This document shows, piece after piece, positions 51,741 through 60,269 of a stretch of DNA of 64,000 nucleotides. This stretch comes from Haloarcula ordinaria. Its GTDB lineage: Archaea > Halobacteriota > Halobacteria > Halobacteriales > Haloarculaceae. How positions within the stretch are numbered: position 1 is the stretch's first letter; each line of letters begins with the position of its first letter. The DNA is taken from contig NZ_CP119789.1 of assembly GCF_029338275.1 (NCBI RefSeq), positions 310,001 to 374,000 of the forward strand. The letters run 5' to 3'. The translations under genes were made by a program, and so were the position numbers. Below the pieces are notes generated by a model. The model searched no databases and was not told the DNA's origin. It saw only the letters and a program-made list of their open reading frames with translations.

Positions 51741-51852
51741 CGGGTGTGTGTACGGGTCCCACACATATTACTGCTCGCCACCGAGCGCCGGCAATGGGTA
51801 CGTTATCAGCTAGTGGGTCAGAGCCAGAAATCTCAGGATTACCGGGCGCCGG

Positions 51853-52524
51853 TTAGGCGAGCCGCTCCAGAAGGCTGGCGGCCTCGACGTAGACCAGGCC
51901 CTCGCGCTCGGCGTAGGACCGGGCGGCAGTCGGGGAGAGCGCCGTGCCAGTCTCGTCGTCGAGCATCTCACAGACGACGACCGCGGGTGGCTGGTCGGCC
52001 GCGTCGGCGAGCGCGACGCCCAGTTCGGTGTGGCCCTCCCGGTCGGCCAGCAGGTCCGGCGCCGCTCGCAGGAGGTGGACGTGTCCCGGCGAACGGAACG
52101 TCTCGGAGAATGCCGCGGGGTCCGGGTCGCTCGCGGCGGCGGCGAGTTCCCGGATGGTCAGCGATCGGTCCTCGTCGGTGATACCGGTGTACGTGTCGCG
52201 GTGGTTCACCGTGATGGAGAACGACGAGCGCTCGTCGTAGCCCAGGTCGTGGTCGGCCGACGTCGGGTGGTCGAGCACGGACTGCATGAACGGGAGGTCG
52301 AGCGCGTCACTGACCGCGTCGGAGAGCGCGACACAGACCAGTCCGCCGGCGTCGTTTCGCATCCGCGCGACGTCGTCGTGGGTGACCACGCCGGCCGGGT
52401 AGACGAGGTCCGTCTCGCCCTCGCGGTCGGCGGCGTCGTGAATCAACACCGGGTCGCCGCGGGCGAAGGCAGCGACGGCGTCGGCGGCGCTGTCGGCGGT
52501 TCGGGCGTCCTCACTCCGAGACAT
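51853..52524 (-). CDS. ribB: 3,4-dihydroxy-2-butanone 4-phosphate synthase
   Basis: A 223-residue enzyme making the four-carbon unit of riboflavin from ribulose 5-phosphate. The acidic metal motif [12 protein letters not shown], the [25 protein letters not shown] block and [17 protein letters not shown]...GHTELGVAL are standard. It starts inside the 3' end of ribK (14-nt overlap). Confidence 0.94.
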   Translation of the reverse strand: MSRSEDARTADSAADAVAAFARGDPVLIHDAADREGETDLVYPAGVVTHDDVARMRNDAGGLVCVALSDAVSDALDLPFMQSVLDHPTSADHDLGYDERSSFSITVNHRDTYTGITDEDRSLTIRELAAAASDPDPAAFSETFRSPGHVHLLRAAPDLLADREGHTELGVALADAADQPPAVVVCEMLDDETGTALSPTAARSYAEREGLVYVEAASLLERLA

Positions 52525-53209
52525 GGACGATCACCTCGTCGCCGTCGGCCAGTTCCAGCACGTCCCGGAGCTTCTCGGGCGCGATGAGTTCGAGTTGCTC
52601 CTCGCCGTGGTGGGTCCGCTCGGGCGCGATGACGTGTGCCGGTTCGTACTCGCCGTCGCCGCCCTCGACGGAGGCCGCGTAGCAGTACGCCGGCCCGTAG
52701 GTCCGCTCGTCGTCCTCCCAGCCCTCGATGGTGACCGGTTCGAGGGCGCTCAGACGGGCGCGCTTGCGGACGCTCTCATCTCCGAGTTCGACATTGAGCG
52801 TCCCGGCGAACGGCTCGTAGCCCAGCTTCTCGATGAACTGTTCCATGTAGCCCGGCAGGGTGATGTAGTGGCGGCCCTCACCCATCCCGGAGGTGACGAT
52901 GCCGGTCAGGTCGACGCTGACGTCGGCCTCGAAGATGCGCCGGTAGTCGGCGTACTCGGACTGGAGGCGTCCCTCGCCGGCAGAGGTGATACGGACGTTC
53001 TGCCCGTCGCTGACGATATCCCGGTCGAGCAAGCCGCCGTCCTCCAGGCGCTGGAGTCGCCGCGACGCCGTCTGGTTGGAGGCGTCGAGCCGACCCGCCA
53101 GGTCCGCACAGGAGACTTTGGTCCGCTCGTCGAGCGCGCCGTCGAGCGCGAGCAGCTTCAACGTCGCGAGCTCGTCGCGGCCCACGACTCGTCCCGTTGA
53201 TTCGGCCAT
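52511..53209 (-). CDS. ribK: CTP-dependent riboflavin kinase with N-terminal winged helix (RbkR type)
   Basis: A 232-residue protein. Residues 1-85 are a winged-helix DNA-binding domain ([35 protein letters not shown]). Residues 95-232 are the archaeal riboflavin kinase barrel ([66 protein letters not shown]). Archaeal RbkR proteins of this architecture both make FMN and control riboflavin genes, so autoregulation of ribK-ribB is likely. The TATA box lies 28 nt upstream, with a palindrome behind it. Confidence 0.93.
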   Translation of the reverse strand: MAESTGRVVGRDELATLKLLALDGALDERTKVSCADLAGRLDASNQTASRRLQRLEDGGLLDRDIVSDGQNVRITSAGEGRLQSEYADYRRIFEADVSVDLTGIVTSGMGEGRHYITLPGYMEQFIEKLGYEPFAGTLNVELGDESVRKRARLSALEPVTIEGWEDDERTYGPAYCYAASVEGGDGEYEPAHVIAPERTHHGEEQLELIAPEKLRDVLELADGDEVIVHVSE

Positions 53210-53232
53210 GGTCCGAGATTAGGACCCGTTCC

Positions 53233-53274
53233 CGATAAGGATACCGAACGTGGGATGCGTTCCAGATGTGGAAC
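53233..53274 (-). promoter_or_regulatory. ribK-ribB promoter with candidate operator
   Basis: On the minus strand a CCTTATC TATA box (53234-53240) is centred 28 nt before the ribK ATG. Upstream at 53259-53274 is a 16-nt palindrome GTTCCA-N4-TGGAAC, suited to a winged-helix dimer such as RbkR. That RbkR binds it is inference. Confidence 0.5.
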
Positions 53275-53299
53275 AGCGATGAACTCGTCGCGCGTTGTC

Positions 53300-54277
53300 T
53301 CAGTACTCGGCGACCGGGTCCCGGGCCCAGAACTCGCTTCCCTTGTCGAGTTTCGGCACCCAGGTGTCCGCCTCGCGTGCGAGCATCGCGACGCGGGAGG
53401 GCTCGACCTCTTTGATCGTGTCGTGGTCCGGGAGGAACGCGCCGACCTGCTCGGTGAAGTCGCGGACCTCGTCGTGGTCGGGCATCGAATCCCGGTCGAG
53501 TCGGCCCCGCGAGTGGCCGACGTGCATGTACGCTTTCAGCTCGACGAAGTCGGCGTCGGCCCGGTCACACATCGCCGCGTACCAGGCCGGATGGTGCATG
53601 TTGTGGCCCTTCACGAGCGTTGTTCGGATGACGGTCCGCGTCTCGTCTTTCCCCGCCAGCACGTCCAGCGTGTCGATAAGGGTGTCCCAGGCGTCGTCTT
53701 CGACGGCCTTCACCGTCTCGTCGAACGTCTTGCGGTCCGGGGCGTCCACGGAGACGTACAGCTGCGTGGGGTCACAGCGAGCGAGCATCTCGGGGTTGGT
53801 CCCGTTCGAGACGAGGAACGTGGTGATGTCTCTGGCGTGGAACTCGTCGACGAGTTCGGGCAGGTAGGGGTAGAGCGTCGGTTCGCCGTCGAGCGAGATG
53901 GCGACGTGGCGGGGCTCCATCGCCTCCTCGAAGCGCTCGCGGGGCACCTCGTCGTGACCGCCGAAGCCCGAGAGGAGCCGTTTCTGGAGAGAAAGCGAGG
54001 CGTCGGCGACGGCCGCTGGGTCGTCCCACTCGACGTCGCCCAGTTCGTAGGCGTGGCCGGCGTGGTCCCGCCAGCAGAAGACGCAGCGCTCGTTGCACTT
54101 GACGACGGGGGTCATCTGGATGCAGCGGTGTGACTCGATGCCATAGAAGGCGTACTTGTAACATTTGCCCTCGCCGCGCAGGGCGTTCTTCGTCCAGCCA
54201 CACGACTGGGCGGCGGTGTGGTTCTCGCTGTGGTAGTTCGGGTCGTCTACCTGCATGGGACCGTCCGATTCGCTCAT
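53300..54277 (-). CDS. taw1: 4-demethylwyosine synthase (Taw1/TYW1)
   Basis: A 325-residue radical SAM enzyme forming the tricyclic base at G37 of tRNA-Phe from pyruvate. Radical SAM cluster C61/C65/C68 (CNERCVFC) and the second cluster C26/C39/C52, the same spacing known from Pyrococcus TYW1. SLDGEPTLYPYL and FLVSNGTNPEML are family motifs. The ATG at 54277 has an AT-rich box 27 nt upstream. Confidence 0.94.
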   Translation of the reverse strand: MSESDGPMQVDDPNYHSENHTAAQSCGWTKNALRGEGKCYKYAFYGIESHRCIQMTPVVKCNERCVFCWRDHAGHAYELGDVEWDDPAAVADASLSLQKRLLSGFGGHDEVPRERFEEAMEPRHVAISLDGEPTLYPYLPELVDEFHARDITTFLVSNGTNPEMLARCDPTQLYVSVDAPDRKTFDETVKAVEDDAWDTLIDTLDVLAGKDETRTVIRTTLVKGHNMHHPAWYAAMCDRADADFVELKAYMHVGHSRGRLDRDSMPDHDEVRDFTEQVGAFLPDHDTIKEVEPSRVAMLAREADTWVPKLDKGSEFWARDPVAEY

Positions 54278-54843
54278 CGCTCGTGTAGTTCGCACGGATA
54301 CCCAAAAGGCGTGCGGTCGTCGAAGTGAGCCCGTGACTGTCGCCGGTGACGTCACCGACGTTGGCGACGGCAGGACCCGTCGTATCGTTGGCACTCGCCC
54401 TGCGTACCGCTGTGTGCGTCGGACGGAGGAGTAGACTCTGGAATGCTCTACTACAACCCAGGTAGTACGTATCTGAGTGAGTAAATCCGAGATTTGGACG
54501 TGATACTGAGAGATTTGAGAGGTCTTGGATGCTATTTGGTTTTATAAGACGTATATGACCCCAAAAATACGAAGGTGTAGTCATATTATTGATTTTGATG
54601 TGTATCTGGAGGGTTTTCTTGACTTGGTAACTGAGCGGAGGTTCCGAAGGCGTAGCCGACATCACAGTCGCCCCGTCAGAAACGCCAGCGTCGACCCGTG
54701 TCGGACCCGAGGCGCTTCGGGGGCCTGGACATCGCGGTGTGCAACGCCGGGCTCGCCGTCGGCGAGCTCGGTAACGTCGCTGGACCGCTACGACAAGATC
54801 TCGTACTTCTGAGTCCGCAGTCGGCGAACCCCCGTCGACCCGT
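54278..54843. other. AT-rich gap with broken SDR gene
   Basis: A 566-bp gap without an intact gene. 54278-54310 holds the taw1 promoter. About 54430-54640 is much richer in A+T than the surroundings (runs such as GGTTTTATAAGACG and CATATTATTGATTTTG), suggesting foreign DNA or an insertion scar. 54651-54800 is SDR-like debris. Confidence 0.6.
54651..54800 (+). pseudogene. remnant of a short-chain dehydrogenase gene
   Basis: ADITVAPSETPAS in one frame and RRFGGLDIAVCNAGLAVGEL in another reproduce the stretch of a Rossmann SDR ending in the NNAG-type motif (here CNAG). The NAD motif, catalytic Ser-Tyr-Lys and both gene ends are missing. Two frames and truncation mark it as debris. Confidence 0.6.
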
Positions 54844-55821
54844 TCACTCCAACGCCACCGGGCCGCCCAGGTCAGCGCTCTCCTTGATAGCGTCGATGAT
54901 GCGCATGATTTCGACGCTCTCGGTCCGGTCGACCCGTGGTGTCACGTCGCGCTCGACGCAGTCCGCGAAGTGTTCGACCTCCAGCCGGTAGTGGTCCGTC
55001 GGGTCGAACTGCTCGGTCGTCGTCTCACCGTCGACAGAGTAGGTCAGCGAAGTTGAATTCTCGACGCCGATGTCGAAGGTGGGGTCGGCCCGGAGCCAGC
55101 CGTCCGTGGTCCTGACGCGGTAGTACTGGGTGAGCGGCGTCTCGAAGCCGGACTGGACGCTGGCCGTGGCGCCGTCGTCGTACGAGAGGACACCCGTCAT
55201 CTCGGTATCGACACCGCAGTCCCGGCGGTCCGTGGTCTCGCCGTACACCCGGTCGGGGTTGCCGAGGAACAGGCGTGCGGCGCTGATGGCGTAGCACCCG
55301 ACGTCCATGATGCTCCCGCCCGCGAGGTCCGGGTCGAGTCGGATGTCCTCGGCGTCGTCGGGTATCCGGAACGTGAACGTCGAGGTGACCGATCGGACCT
55401 CGCCCAGCTCCGTCTCGACAATCTCGAGCGCGCGCTCGGTCAGCGGGTGGAAGCGGTACATGAACGCCTCCATGAGCACGACGTCGCGTGCCTCGCAGTA
55501 GTCGAACACTGCCTCGGTCTCCGCGGCGTTCCCGGTGAGTGGTTTCTCACAGAGGACGTGCAGCCCGGCGTCGGCCGCCCGGCGAATCCACTCGGCGTGG
55601 AGGCCGTTCGGCAGCGGGATGTACACCGCGTCGAGGGTGTCGTCGTCCAGCATCGCATCGTAGCCGTCGTATGCGGACGGGGCGTCGAACTGTTCGGCTA
55701 CGTCTTCGGCCCGCGCGCCGTCTCGGGAGGCGACAGCGGCGATTTCGTGCTCGCTCGCGGCGATACCCGGAAGGACTGACTGGACGCCGATATCGGCCGT
55801 ACTGATGATGCCAAAGCGCAT
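54844..55821 (-). CDS. Gfo/Idh/MocA-family oxidoreductase
   Basis: A 325-residue NAD(P)-dependent sugar dehydrogenase-type enzyme. MRFGIISTADIGVQSVLPGI is the nucleotide-binding start; VLCEKPLTGNAAETEAVFDYC holds the EKP Lys; GGSIMDVGCYAISAARLFLG carries the catalytic Asp-x3-Tyr pattern. The substrate is likely a sugar, given its neighbours, but unproven. The TATA box is 27 nt before the ATG. It runs in the same direction as the xylose-type genes but has its own promoter. Confidence 0.83.
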   Translation of the reverse strand: MRFGIISTADIGVQSVLPGIAASEHEIAAVASRDGARAEDVAEQFDAPSAYDGYDAMLDDDTLDAVYIPLPNGLHAEWIRRAADAGLHVLCEKPLTGNAAETEAVFDYCEARDVVLMEAFMYRFHPLTERALEIVETELGEVRSVTSTFTFRIPDDAEDIRLDPDLAGGSIMDVGCYAISAARLFLGNPDRVYGETTDRRDCGVDTEMTGVLSYDDGATASVQSGFETPLTQYYRVRTTDGWLRADPTFDIGVENSTSLTYSVDGETTTEQFDPTDHYRLEVEHFADCVERDVTPRVDRTESVEIMRIIDAIKESADLGGPVALE

Positions 55822-55842
55822 ACTCGGATAGCGAGTGACTGG

Positions 55843-55852
55843 CGAATAAATG
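55843..55852 (-). promoter_or_regulatory. promoter of the Gfo/Idh/MocA gene
   Basis: Minus-strand ATTTATTCGC centred about 27 nt before the ATG at 55821. Confidence 0.6.
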
Positions 55853-55950
55853 TGGTGGTCGTCCCGGTCGGCGACGGGCAGTCCTCCCCCCACGGGGCGA
55901 GGGGCCACGGCACGTTCCGCGAGTGGGTCCGAGGCGAAATCGGCTCGTCC

Positions 55951-57021
55951 CTAGAGCGTGACGACGTCGCCGCTTTCGGCGGCCTGGTGGACGGCACGGA
56001 TGATACGCATGTCCTGCAGCCCGTGGCGCCCGTCGGCGGGGATGTCGCCGTCAGTGAGGAGCCGGTCGGCGAAGAAGTCGAACTCCTCGCGCATCTCCCG
56101 CTGGGAGTCGAACCCCTCGTGCGCGACGGACGCCGTCATCTCGCCCCGCGAGAGATGCATCTTGCACTCCCCGTGGAACGCCGGTCGGAGGTCTATCTGG
56201 CCCTCCGTGCCCGTTATCTTGAGCTGGGTGTCCTCGTGGGCGTGCTGGCTGGCTGTGGTGACCATCCGAACGCCGTCTTCGAGGACGAGCAGCGACCCGG
56301 AGCGCTCGTCGGGCACCTCGCTGAACGCCTCGTGGTCGGAGCGCATCTGTGACTGGACCGACACCGGGTCCCGGTCGAGGATGAACCGCGCCGTGTTCAG
56401 CGAGTAGATACCCAGGTCCATCACGGAGGTGCCGTACCCCGAGAGGTCGGGGTCGAGTCGCCACTGGTCCTCGTCGGGAATCATCTCCAGCAACGGCTGG
56501 CTGTTGTTCCCGTACACCGAGACGGGGTCGCCGACGAACCCGGCCTCCACGAGCTCTTTCGCGCGCCGGACCGTCGGGTCGGTCTGCATCCGGTAGGCGA
56601 TCATCAGCGGGATGGCCTCGCTCTCGGCGACCTCGACCATCCGCTCGGCCCGGTCGACGGTCGACTCCATCGGTTTCTCGCAGATGACGGCCTTCCCCAT
56701 GGCCGCCGCGCTCTCGACGTATTCGAGGTGGTAGGCGTTCGGCGTGCCCACGTAGACGGCGTCGTAGGCGTCGGTCGCGGCACCGTCGTGGAACTCGTCG
56801 TAGCTGATGCCGTGGGCGACCCCGTGCTCGTCGGCCAGCCGCTCGGCCTTCTCCGTCGAGCTGCTGACGAGGGTGGTCACCTCGCCGAGGTCGGAGTTCT
56901 CGATAGCGGGCAACGCCACGTCGATACTCCACCACCCGAGGCCGAGCAGCGCGTATCTGACCGTGCCCTCGGTAGTCGTCTGCCAGTCCCGTTCGTCGTA
57001 ACCGTCGAGCCAGTCTTTCAT
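55951..57021 (-). CDS. D-xylose 1-dehydrogenase-like Gfo/Idh/MocA oxidoreductase
   Basis: A 356-residue enzyme closely resembling the haloarchaeal NADP-dependent xylose dehydrogenase: MKDWLDGYDERDWQTTTEGTVRYALLGLGWWSIDVALPAIE, then VTTLVSSSTEKAERLADEH, ISYDEFHDGAATDAYDAVYVGTPNAYHLEYVESAA, AVICEKPMESTVDRAERMVE and YGTSVMDLGIYSLNTARFILD. It would oxidise D-xylose (or a like aldose) to the lactone. ATG 57021 follows a GTG codon; a GTTTTACT box is about 29 nt upstream. A xylonate-dehydratase-type gene lies just upstream. Confidence 0.82.
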   Translation of the reverse strand: MKDWLDGYDERDWQTTTEGTVRYALLGLGWWSIDVALPAIENSDLGEVTTLVSSSTEKAERLADEHGVAHGISYDEFHDGAATDAYDAVYVGTPNAYHLEYVESAAAMGKAVICEKPMESTVDRAERMVEVAESEAIPLMIAYRMQTDPTVRRAKELVEAGFVGDPVSVYGNNSQPLLEMIPDEDQWRLDPDLSGYGTSVMDLGIYSLNTARFILDRDPVSVQSQMRSDHEAFSEVPDERSGSLLVLEDGVRMVTTASQHAHEDTQLKITGTEGQIDLRPAFHGECKMHLSRGEMTASVAHEGFDSQREMREEFDFFADRLLTDGDIPADGRHGLQDMRIIRAVHQAAESGDVVTL

Positions 57022-57044
57022 CACTCAGTGGTTCCCAGGACGAG

Positions 57045-57054
57045 GAGTAAAACC
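57045..57054 (-). promoter_or_regulatory. promoter of the xylose-dehydrogenase-like gene
   Basis: Minus-strand GGTTTTACTC centred about 29 nt before the ATG at 57021; leaderless. Confidence 0.55.
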
Positions 57055-57096
57055 TTCGGTAGATGTCGGACTTCTGACCCCGCAACGTGGCGGCGG

Positions 57097-57236
57097 TCAA
57101 TCGTACAGTTCAGAGACGTCGAAGACAGGTTTGACCGTCTCGCCGGCGAGAAGGCTTCGAACGCCGCGTCGGCCTCCAGCAGCGAGAACCGGTCGTCGAG
57201 GAACGTCGCCGCGTCGACGGCCGACGGGAGCTCGCC
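57097..57236 (-). pseudogene. C-terminal remnant of a zinc-type alcohol/polyol dehydrogenase
   Basis: Starting just after the stop of the dehydratase gene, the minus strand reads ELPSAVDAATFLDDRFSLLE then ADAAFEAF, and after a one-base deletion near 57150 continues LAGETVKPVFDVSELYD to a TGA. This is the C-terminal end of medium-chain zinc dehydrogenases (last 46 or so codons). The rest is gone, so a dehydrogenase gene once followed the dehydratase gene. Confidence 0.72.
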
Positions 57237-58472
57237 TCAGGCTTCGTCGAACAGTTCCTGGCCGTCGGCCAGGTGTTCCTCGACCGCGTCGAAATCCAGC
57301 GTCAGGCCGAGTCCGGGCCTCTCGGGAATCTCCATGTAGCCGTCGACGATGAGGTCGTCCTCTTCGACCAGGCCCTCCCACCAGCCCAGTTCGTAGGAGT
57401 GGTACTCGACGGCCAGGGAGTTCGGGATAGCGGCGCCGACCTGTGCGGAGGCCATCGTCCCGATCGGTGAGGAGACGTTGTGCATCGCCAGCGGGACGTA
57501 GAACATGTCGGCGAGCGTCGCGATCTTCATCGTCTCGCGCATCCCGCCGACCTTCGGGACGTCCGGCGCGACGATGTCGACGGCTTGCTCGGTGATGAGT
57601 CGGCGCTGGCCGTGAGTGCGGTAGACGTTCTCGCCGACGGCGATCGGCGTCCCGGTCGACTGCGTGACCTCGCGCTGCACGTCGTGGTTCTCCGGCGGGA
57701 CCGGGTCCTCGAGCCACCAGACGTCGTACTGCTCCAGTTCGCGGGCGAGGCGCTTCGCGCTCCCGCTGGCGAACGCCCAGTGGCAGTCGAAGGCGGCGTC
57801 TGCCTTGTCACCGACGCGTTCGGTGACCTGCCGGACGATTTCGGCCTTGTGGTCGATCTCCGGTTTCCGGAGGTGGCGGTTCGCCCGGTCCTTCTCGTGG
57901 CCCGACGGCACGTCGAGGTCGAACTTCAGGGCGTCGTACCCCAGTTCGTCGACGACGCGTTCGGCCTCGTCGGCACAGGCCTCGGGGTCTGCTTCGTCCT
58001 CGGTGTGGCAGTCACAGTACGTCCGGACTTCGTCACGGTACTTCCCGCCCAGTAGCTGATAGGCGGGGACGTCGAGAATCTTGCCGGCGACGTCGTGCAG
58101 GGCGAGCTCGATGCCGGAGATGGCGGCGATGTCCTTCCCGCCGATGGAGCCCTCGCCGGACATCTTCTGGACCATGTGCTCGTACAGGCGGTCGATGTCC
58201 AGCGGGTTCTCCCCGACGACGAACGGCGTCAGGCGCTCGATTATCTCGGGCAACGCACCGCCCCAGTACGCCTCTCCGTTACCGACGGGACCCGCGTCGG
58301 TGTAGACGCGGACCAGCGTCCACGGGTAGTTCCCGTCGACGATGACCGACTGGACGTCAGTTATCTCCACGTCGCGTCGCTGGCCCCGGTCGGCGGTGAG
58401 GCCCATCGTCTCCGACGAGAGGTCCCGCATCGTGTACTCCGCGTTGGGGTCTCGCAAGTTACCGTAGTGCAT
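57237..58472 (-). CDS. xacD: D-xylonate dehydratase-type enolase-superfamily enzyme
   Basis: A 411-residue mandelate-racemase/enolase family dehydratase. DPNAEYTMRDLSSETMGLTADRGQRRDVEITDVQSVIVDGNYPWTLVRVYTDAGPVGNGEAYWGG is very like the Haloferax xylonate dehydratase. YDALKFDLDVPSG carries the Lys, AAFDCHWAF, WWLEDPVPPEN and PIAVGENVYR the metal ligands, and VPLAMHNVSSPIGTMAS the general base His. It turns xylonate (perhaps other pentonates/hexonates) into 2-keto-3-deoxy acid. A TTTTATAGT box 29 nt upstream marks the ATG. Confidence 0.85.
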   Translation of the reverse strand: MHYGNLRDPNAEYTMRDLSSETMGLTADRGQRRDVEITDVQSVIVDGNYPWTLVRVYTDAGPVGNGEAYWGGALPEIIERLTPFVVGENPLDIDRLYEHMVQKMSGEGSIGGKDIAAISGIELALHDVAGKILDVPAYQLLGGKYRDEVRTYCDCHTEDEADPEACADEAERVVDELGYDALKFDLDVPSGHEKDRANRHLRKPEIDHKAEIVRQVTERVGDKADAAFDCHWAFASGSAKRLARELEQYDVWWLEDPVPPENHDVQREVTQSTGTPIAVGENVYRTHGQRRLITEQAVDIVAPDVPKVGGMRETMKIATLADMFYVPLAMHNVSSPIGTMASAQVGAAIPNSLAVEYHSYELGWWEGLVEEDDLIVDGYMEIPERPGLGLTLDFDAVEEHLADGQELFDEA

Positions 58473-58495
58473 ACGTCCCCGACAAATGTCAACCC

Positions 58496-58506
58496 ACTAT
58501 AAAACT
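58496..58506 (-). promoter_or_regulatory. promoter of the xylonate dehydratase gene
   Basis: Minus-strand AGTTTTATAGT centred about 29 nt before the ATG at 58472; one of the strongest TATA boxes in the window. Confidence 0.65.
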
Positions 58507-58775
58507 TTTTGGTGATTCGAGAGCAGATTCGGCACGGGCGAGACAGCAACCGAGCCCTGGTCGGCGGGCCAGACCGCAGTGGATGCCGCGACTCAGACCG
58601 TCGACACGACGAGTCGGCCACCGTCGCCGCTGGGAAGTTGGTAATACCCCATGTTGGCTACGACTGAGTAATCAGTACAGAGTGTTTTTGAAGTGTAGAC
58701 CCGGACAGGAAGACAGTGAGCCCCTGAGAATCGGTCGTTCGATGCTGATTACATTGACTCCGTAGACCGACTATC

Positions 58776-58792
58776 GTTCACCAATGCTGAAC
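58776..58792. promoter_or_regulatory. 17-bp palindrome, copy 1 (GTTCA-N7-TGAAC)
   Basis: GTTCACCAATGCTGAAC, followed by AAGTTT. Same arms and spacing as copy 2, 153 bp away. Candidate operator; the regulator is unknown. Confidence 0.45.
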
Positions 58793-58928
58793 AAGTTTGG
58801 ATGACAAAGGTACATCTGTTAGTTCATTGGAGTGGCATTCGAAACCCGACCGATACGTCCGCTACTTGTGAATATCTGAGAGGCGGACGAAGTGTTTGGT
58901 AAACAATATCAATAGGCTACCCCCCTTT

Positions 58929-58945
58929 GTTCACTATTATTGAAC
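58929..58945. promoter_or_regulatory. 17-bp palindrome, copy 2 (GTTCA-N7-TGAAC)
   Basis: GTTCACTATTATTGAAC, followed by GAGTT. It also shares the C after the first arm and the AGTT flank with copy 1. Confidence 0.45.
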
Positions 58946-59480
58946 GAGTTGCCGGTCAGAGGACACTCATCGTCCGCCTGACGGGCAAATTCGAGACCAG
59001 CAGGAGCGCATCACCCGTCGCAACGCAGTTCGATCGCTGACCGAGGAGTGTACACGGAAACGAGACGGGCGGAGAGTAGTTCCAAAGTAGCCATCTCTAT
59101 TGTCTATTTCGACTTTTTGTTATATATAATCGCACTTCTAGTACTATCTAAGGGTATTTCGTTTTAGAACTGGTCGTTATATTTACATCGGGGTGTTTTC
59201 TTTTCTATACAGCCGTCTTGGAGCGTTATCATTCCAGTTCTAGAGACCTTTCGAAGTATCTGGTACGGTCTCGAACACTGCTCGTCGTTCCGCGCTACAG
59301 TGTCTCAGTTCATGCCGGGATATCGCGCGACAGTGAGAACGGGGGAGCAGAGTCGAATCACGAAGCGAGGCAGAACGGGACGGGGGCGCAACTCACCACA
59401 GCGACGGAGCCCTAACGAGACGTGACTGGCGGGTGAGAGTCCAAAGGTCTAAGCACTCGCAGGACTGAATTGAATACACA

Positions 59481-59849
59481 ATGAGCACGGAAACTGAGGG
59501 CGGAGACGACCTTCGCGAGCGCATCACGAACTTCCTGCGCCGGAACTTCCCGCAGATTCAGATGCACGGCGGCAGCGCGGCCATCCAGGAGCTCGACCGC
59601 GAGGCGGGCAGCGTCACCATCCAGCTGGGTGGCGCCTGTTCGGGCTGTGGTATCTCGCCGATGACCATCCAGGCCATCAAGACCCGTATGACCAAGGAGA
59701 TCCCCGAGATCAACGAGGTCGTCGCCCGCACCGGAATGGACGGCGGCGAGGGGATGTCCGGCGGCGCGGACGGTATGAGCCCGTCGTTCCCCGGCGAGTC
59801 CCGCGGCGGCGACGTCGGCGACGACGAAGGCCCCGAAGCGCCGTTCTGA
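59481..59849 (+). CDS. NifU C-terminal-domain Fe-S protein
   Basis: A 122-residue protein. ERITNFLRRNFPQIQMHGGSAAIQELDREAGSVTIQLGGACSGCGISPMTIQAIKTRMTKEIPEI is a NifU C-terminal domain; CxxC in GACSGCG binds or transfers a [4Fe-4S] cluster as homodimer. The 40-residue tail is Gly/Asp/Met-rich. It is an outlier among the sugar genes, though enolase-pathway dehydratases here need no Fe-S. It is a likely housekeeping carrier protein with a weak TATA-like box about 28 nt upstream. Confidence 0.9.
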   Translation: MSTETEGGDDLRERITNFLRRNFPQIQMHGGSAAIQELDREAGSVTIQLGGACSGCGISPMTIQAIKTRMTKEIPEINEVVARTGMDGGEGMSGGADGMSPSFPGESRGGDVGDDEGPEAPF

Positions 59850-60269
59850 GTCCGAATTCCTCTTCGTGTTCCACGTTCTGTCGCGATTACACTCGGTCGG
59901 TAGCCGTCGCTGCCGAGAAGAGTGCTGTTCCAAGAGACGTGAGCGTGTCTCGCTGGGTTCAGACGGGGCGTTCGCGTGTAAACTCCCGATAGTGCCGAAA
60001 TAGCAGCAAGTGCACGGGAGTAATCGGTCTCAGTTTTCGAGTCCAGACGTGAACCAACTGGACGCGGCTACCCTGAGACGTGATTCGAGATGGGCCCGGT
60101 GTAGCGGCGACCAACTGCAGCTATCTCCCGGGCAGTGACAGCGGGCGGTGCGACGACGAGCGCGCTCGTCGAAGCCGACAGCACGATGTCGAGGGCAGCG
60201 TCGCTGTCGAATTCCGTATCAGCCGACACAATCCGAACTTATTTTTTCTCGGCGGAGGACCACCCAGCC
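59850..60269. other. non-coding gap upstream of the SDR gene
   Basis: A 420-bp gap. The only feature I can support is the SDR promoter at 60237-60247 (ACTTATTTTTT, centred about 28 nt before the ATG). No hairpin, palindrome of the GTTCA type or credible gene was seen in the rest. Confidence 0.55.

Larger units (their letters stand above)
58473..59480. other. 1-kb regulatory gap upstream of the xylonate dehydratase gene
   Basis: No credible gene. 58496-58505 is the dehydratase TATA box. The rest holds ACTGA-N4-TCAGT at 58663-58676, two GTTCA-N7-TGAAC palindromes, and an A+T-rich stretch at about 59090-59215 that stands out against the genome. The short readings here (for example 59218-59415) have poor codon use and no TATA support. 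Confidence 0.6.

Noticed and set aside
53772..54665. Minus-strand frame through the A+T-rich segment into taw1
   Set aside because: Its second half is a shadow frame of taw1; the A+T-rich part alone gives no domain. A transposase fragment was considered but no motif supports it.
59218..59415. 65-codon frame in the 1-kb gap upstream of the NifU-domain gene
   Set aside because: Not acidic, no TATA box at the right distance, no recognisable domain.
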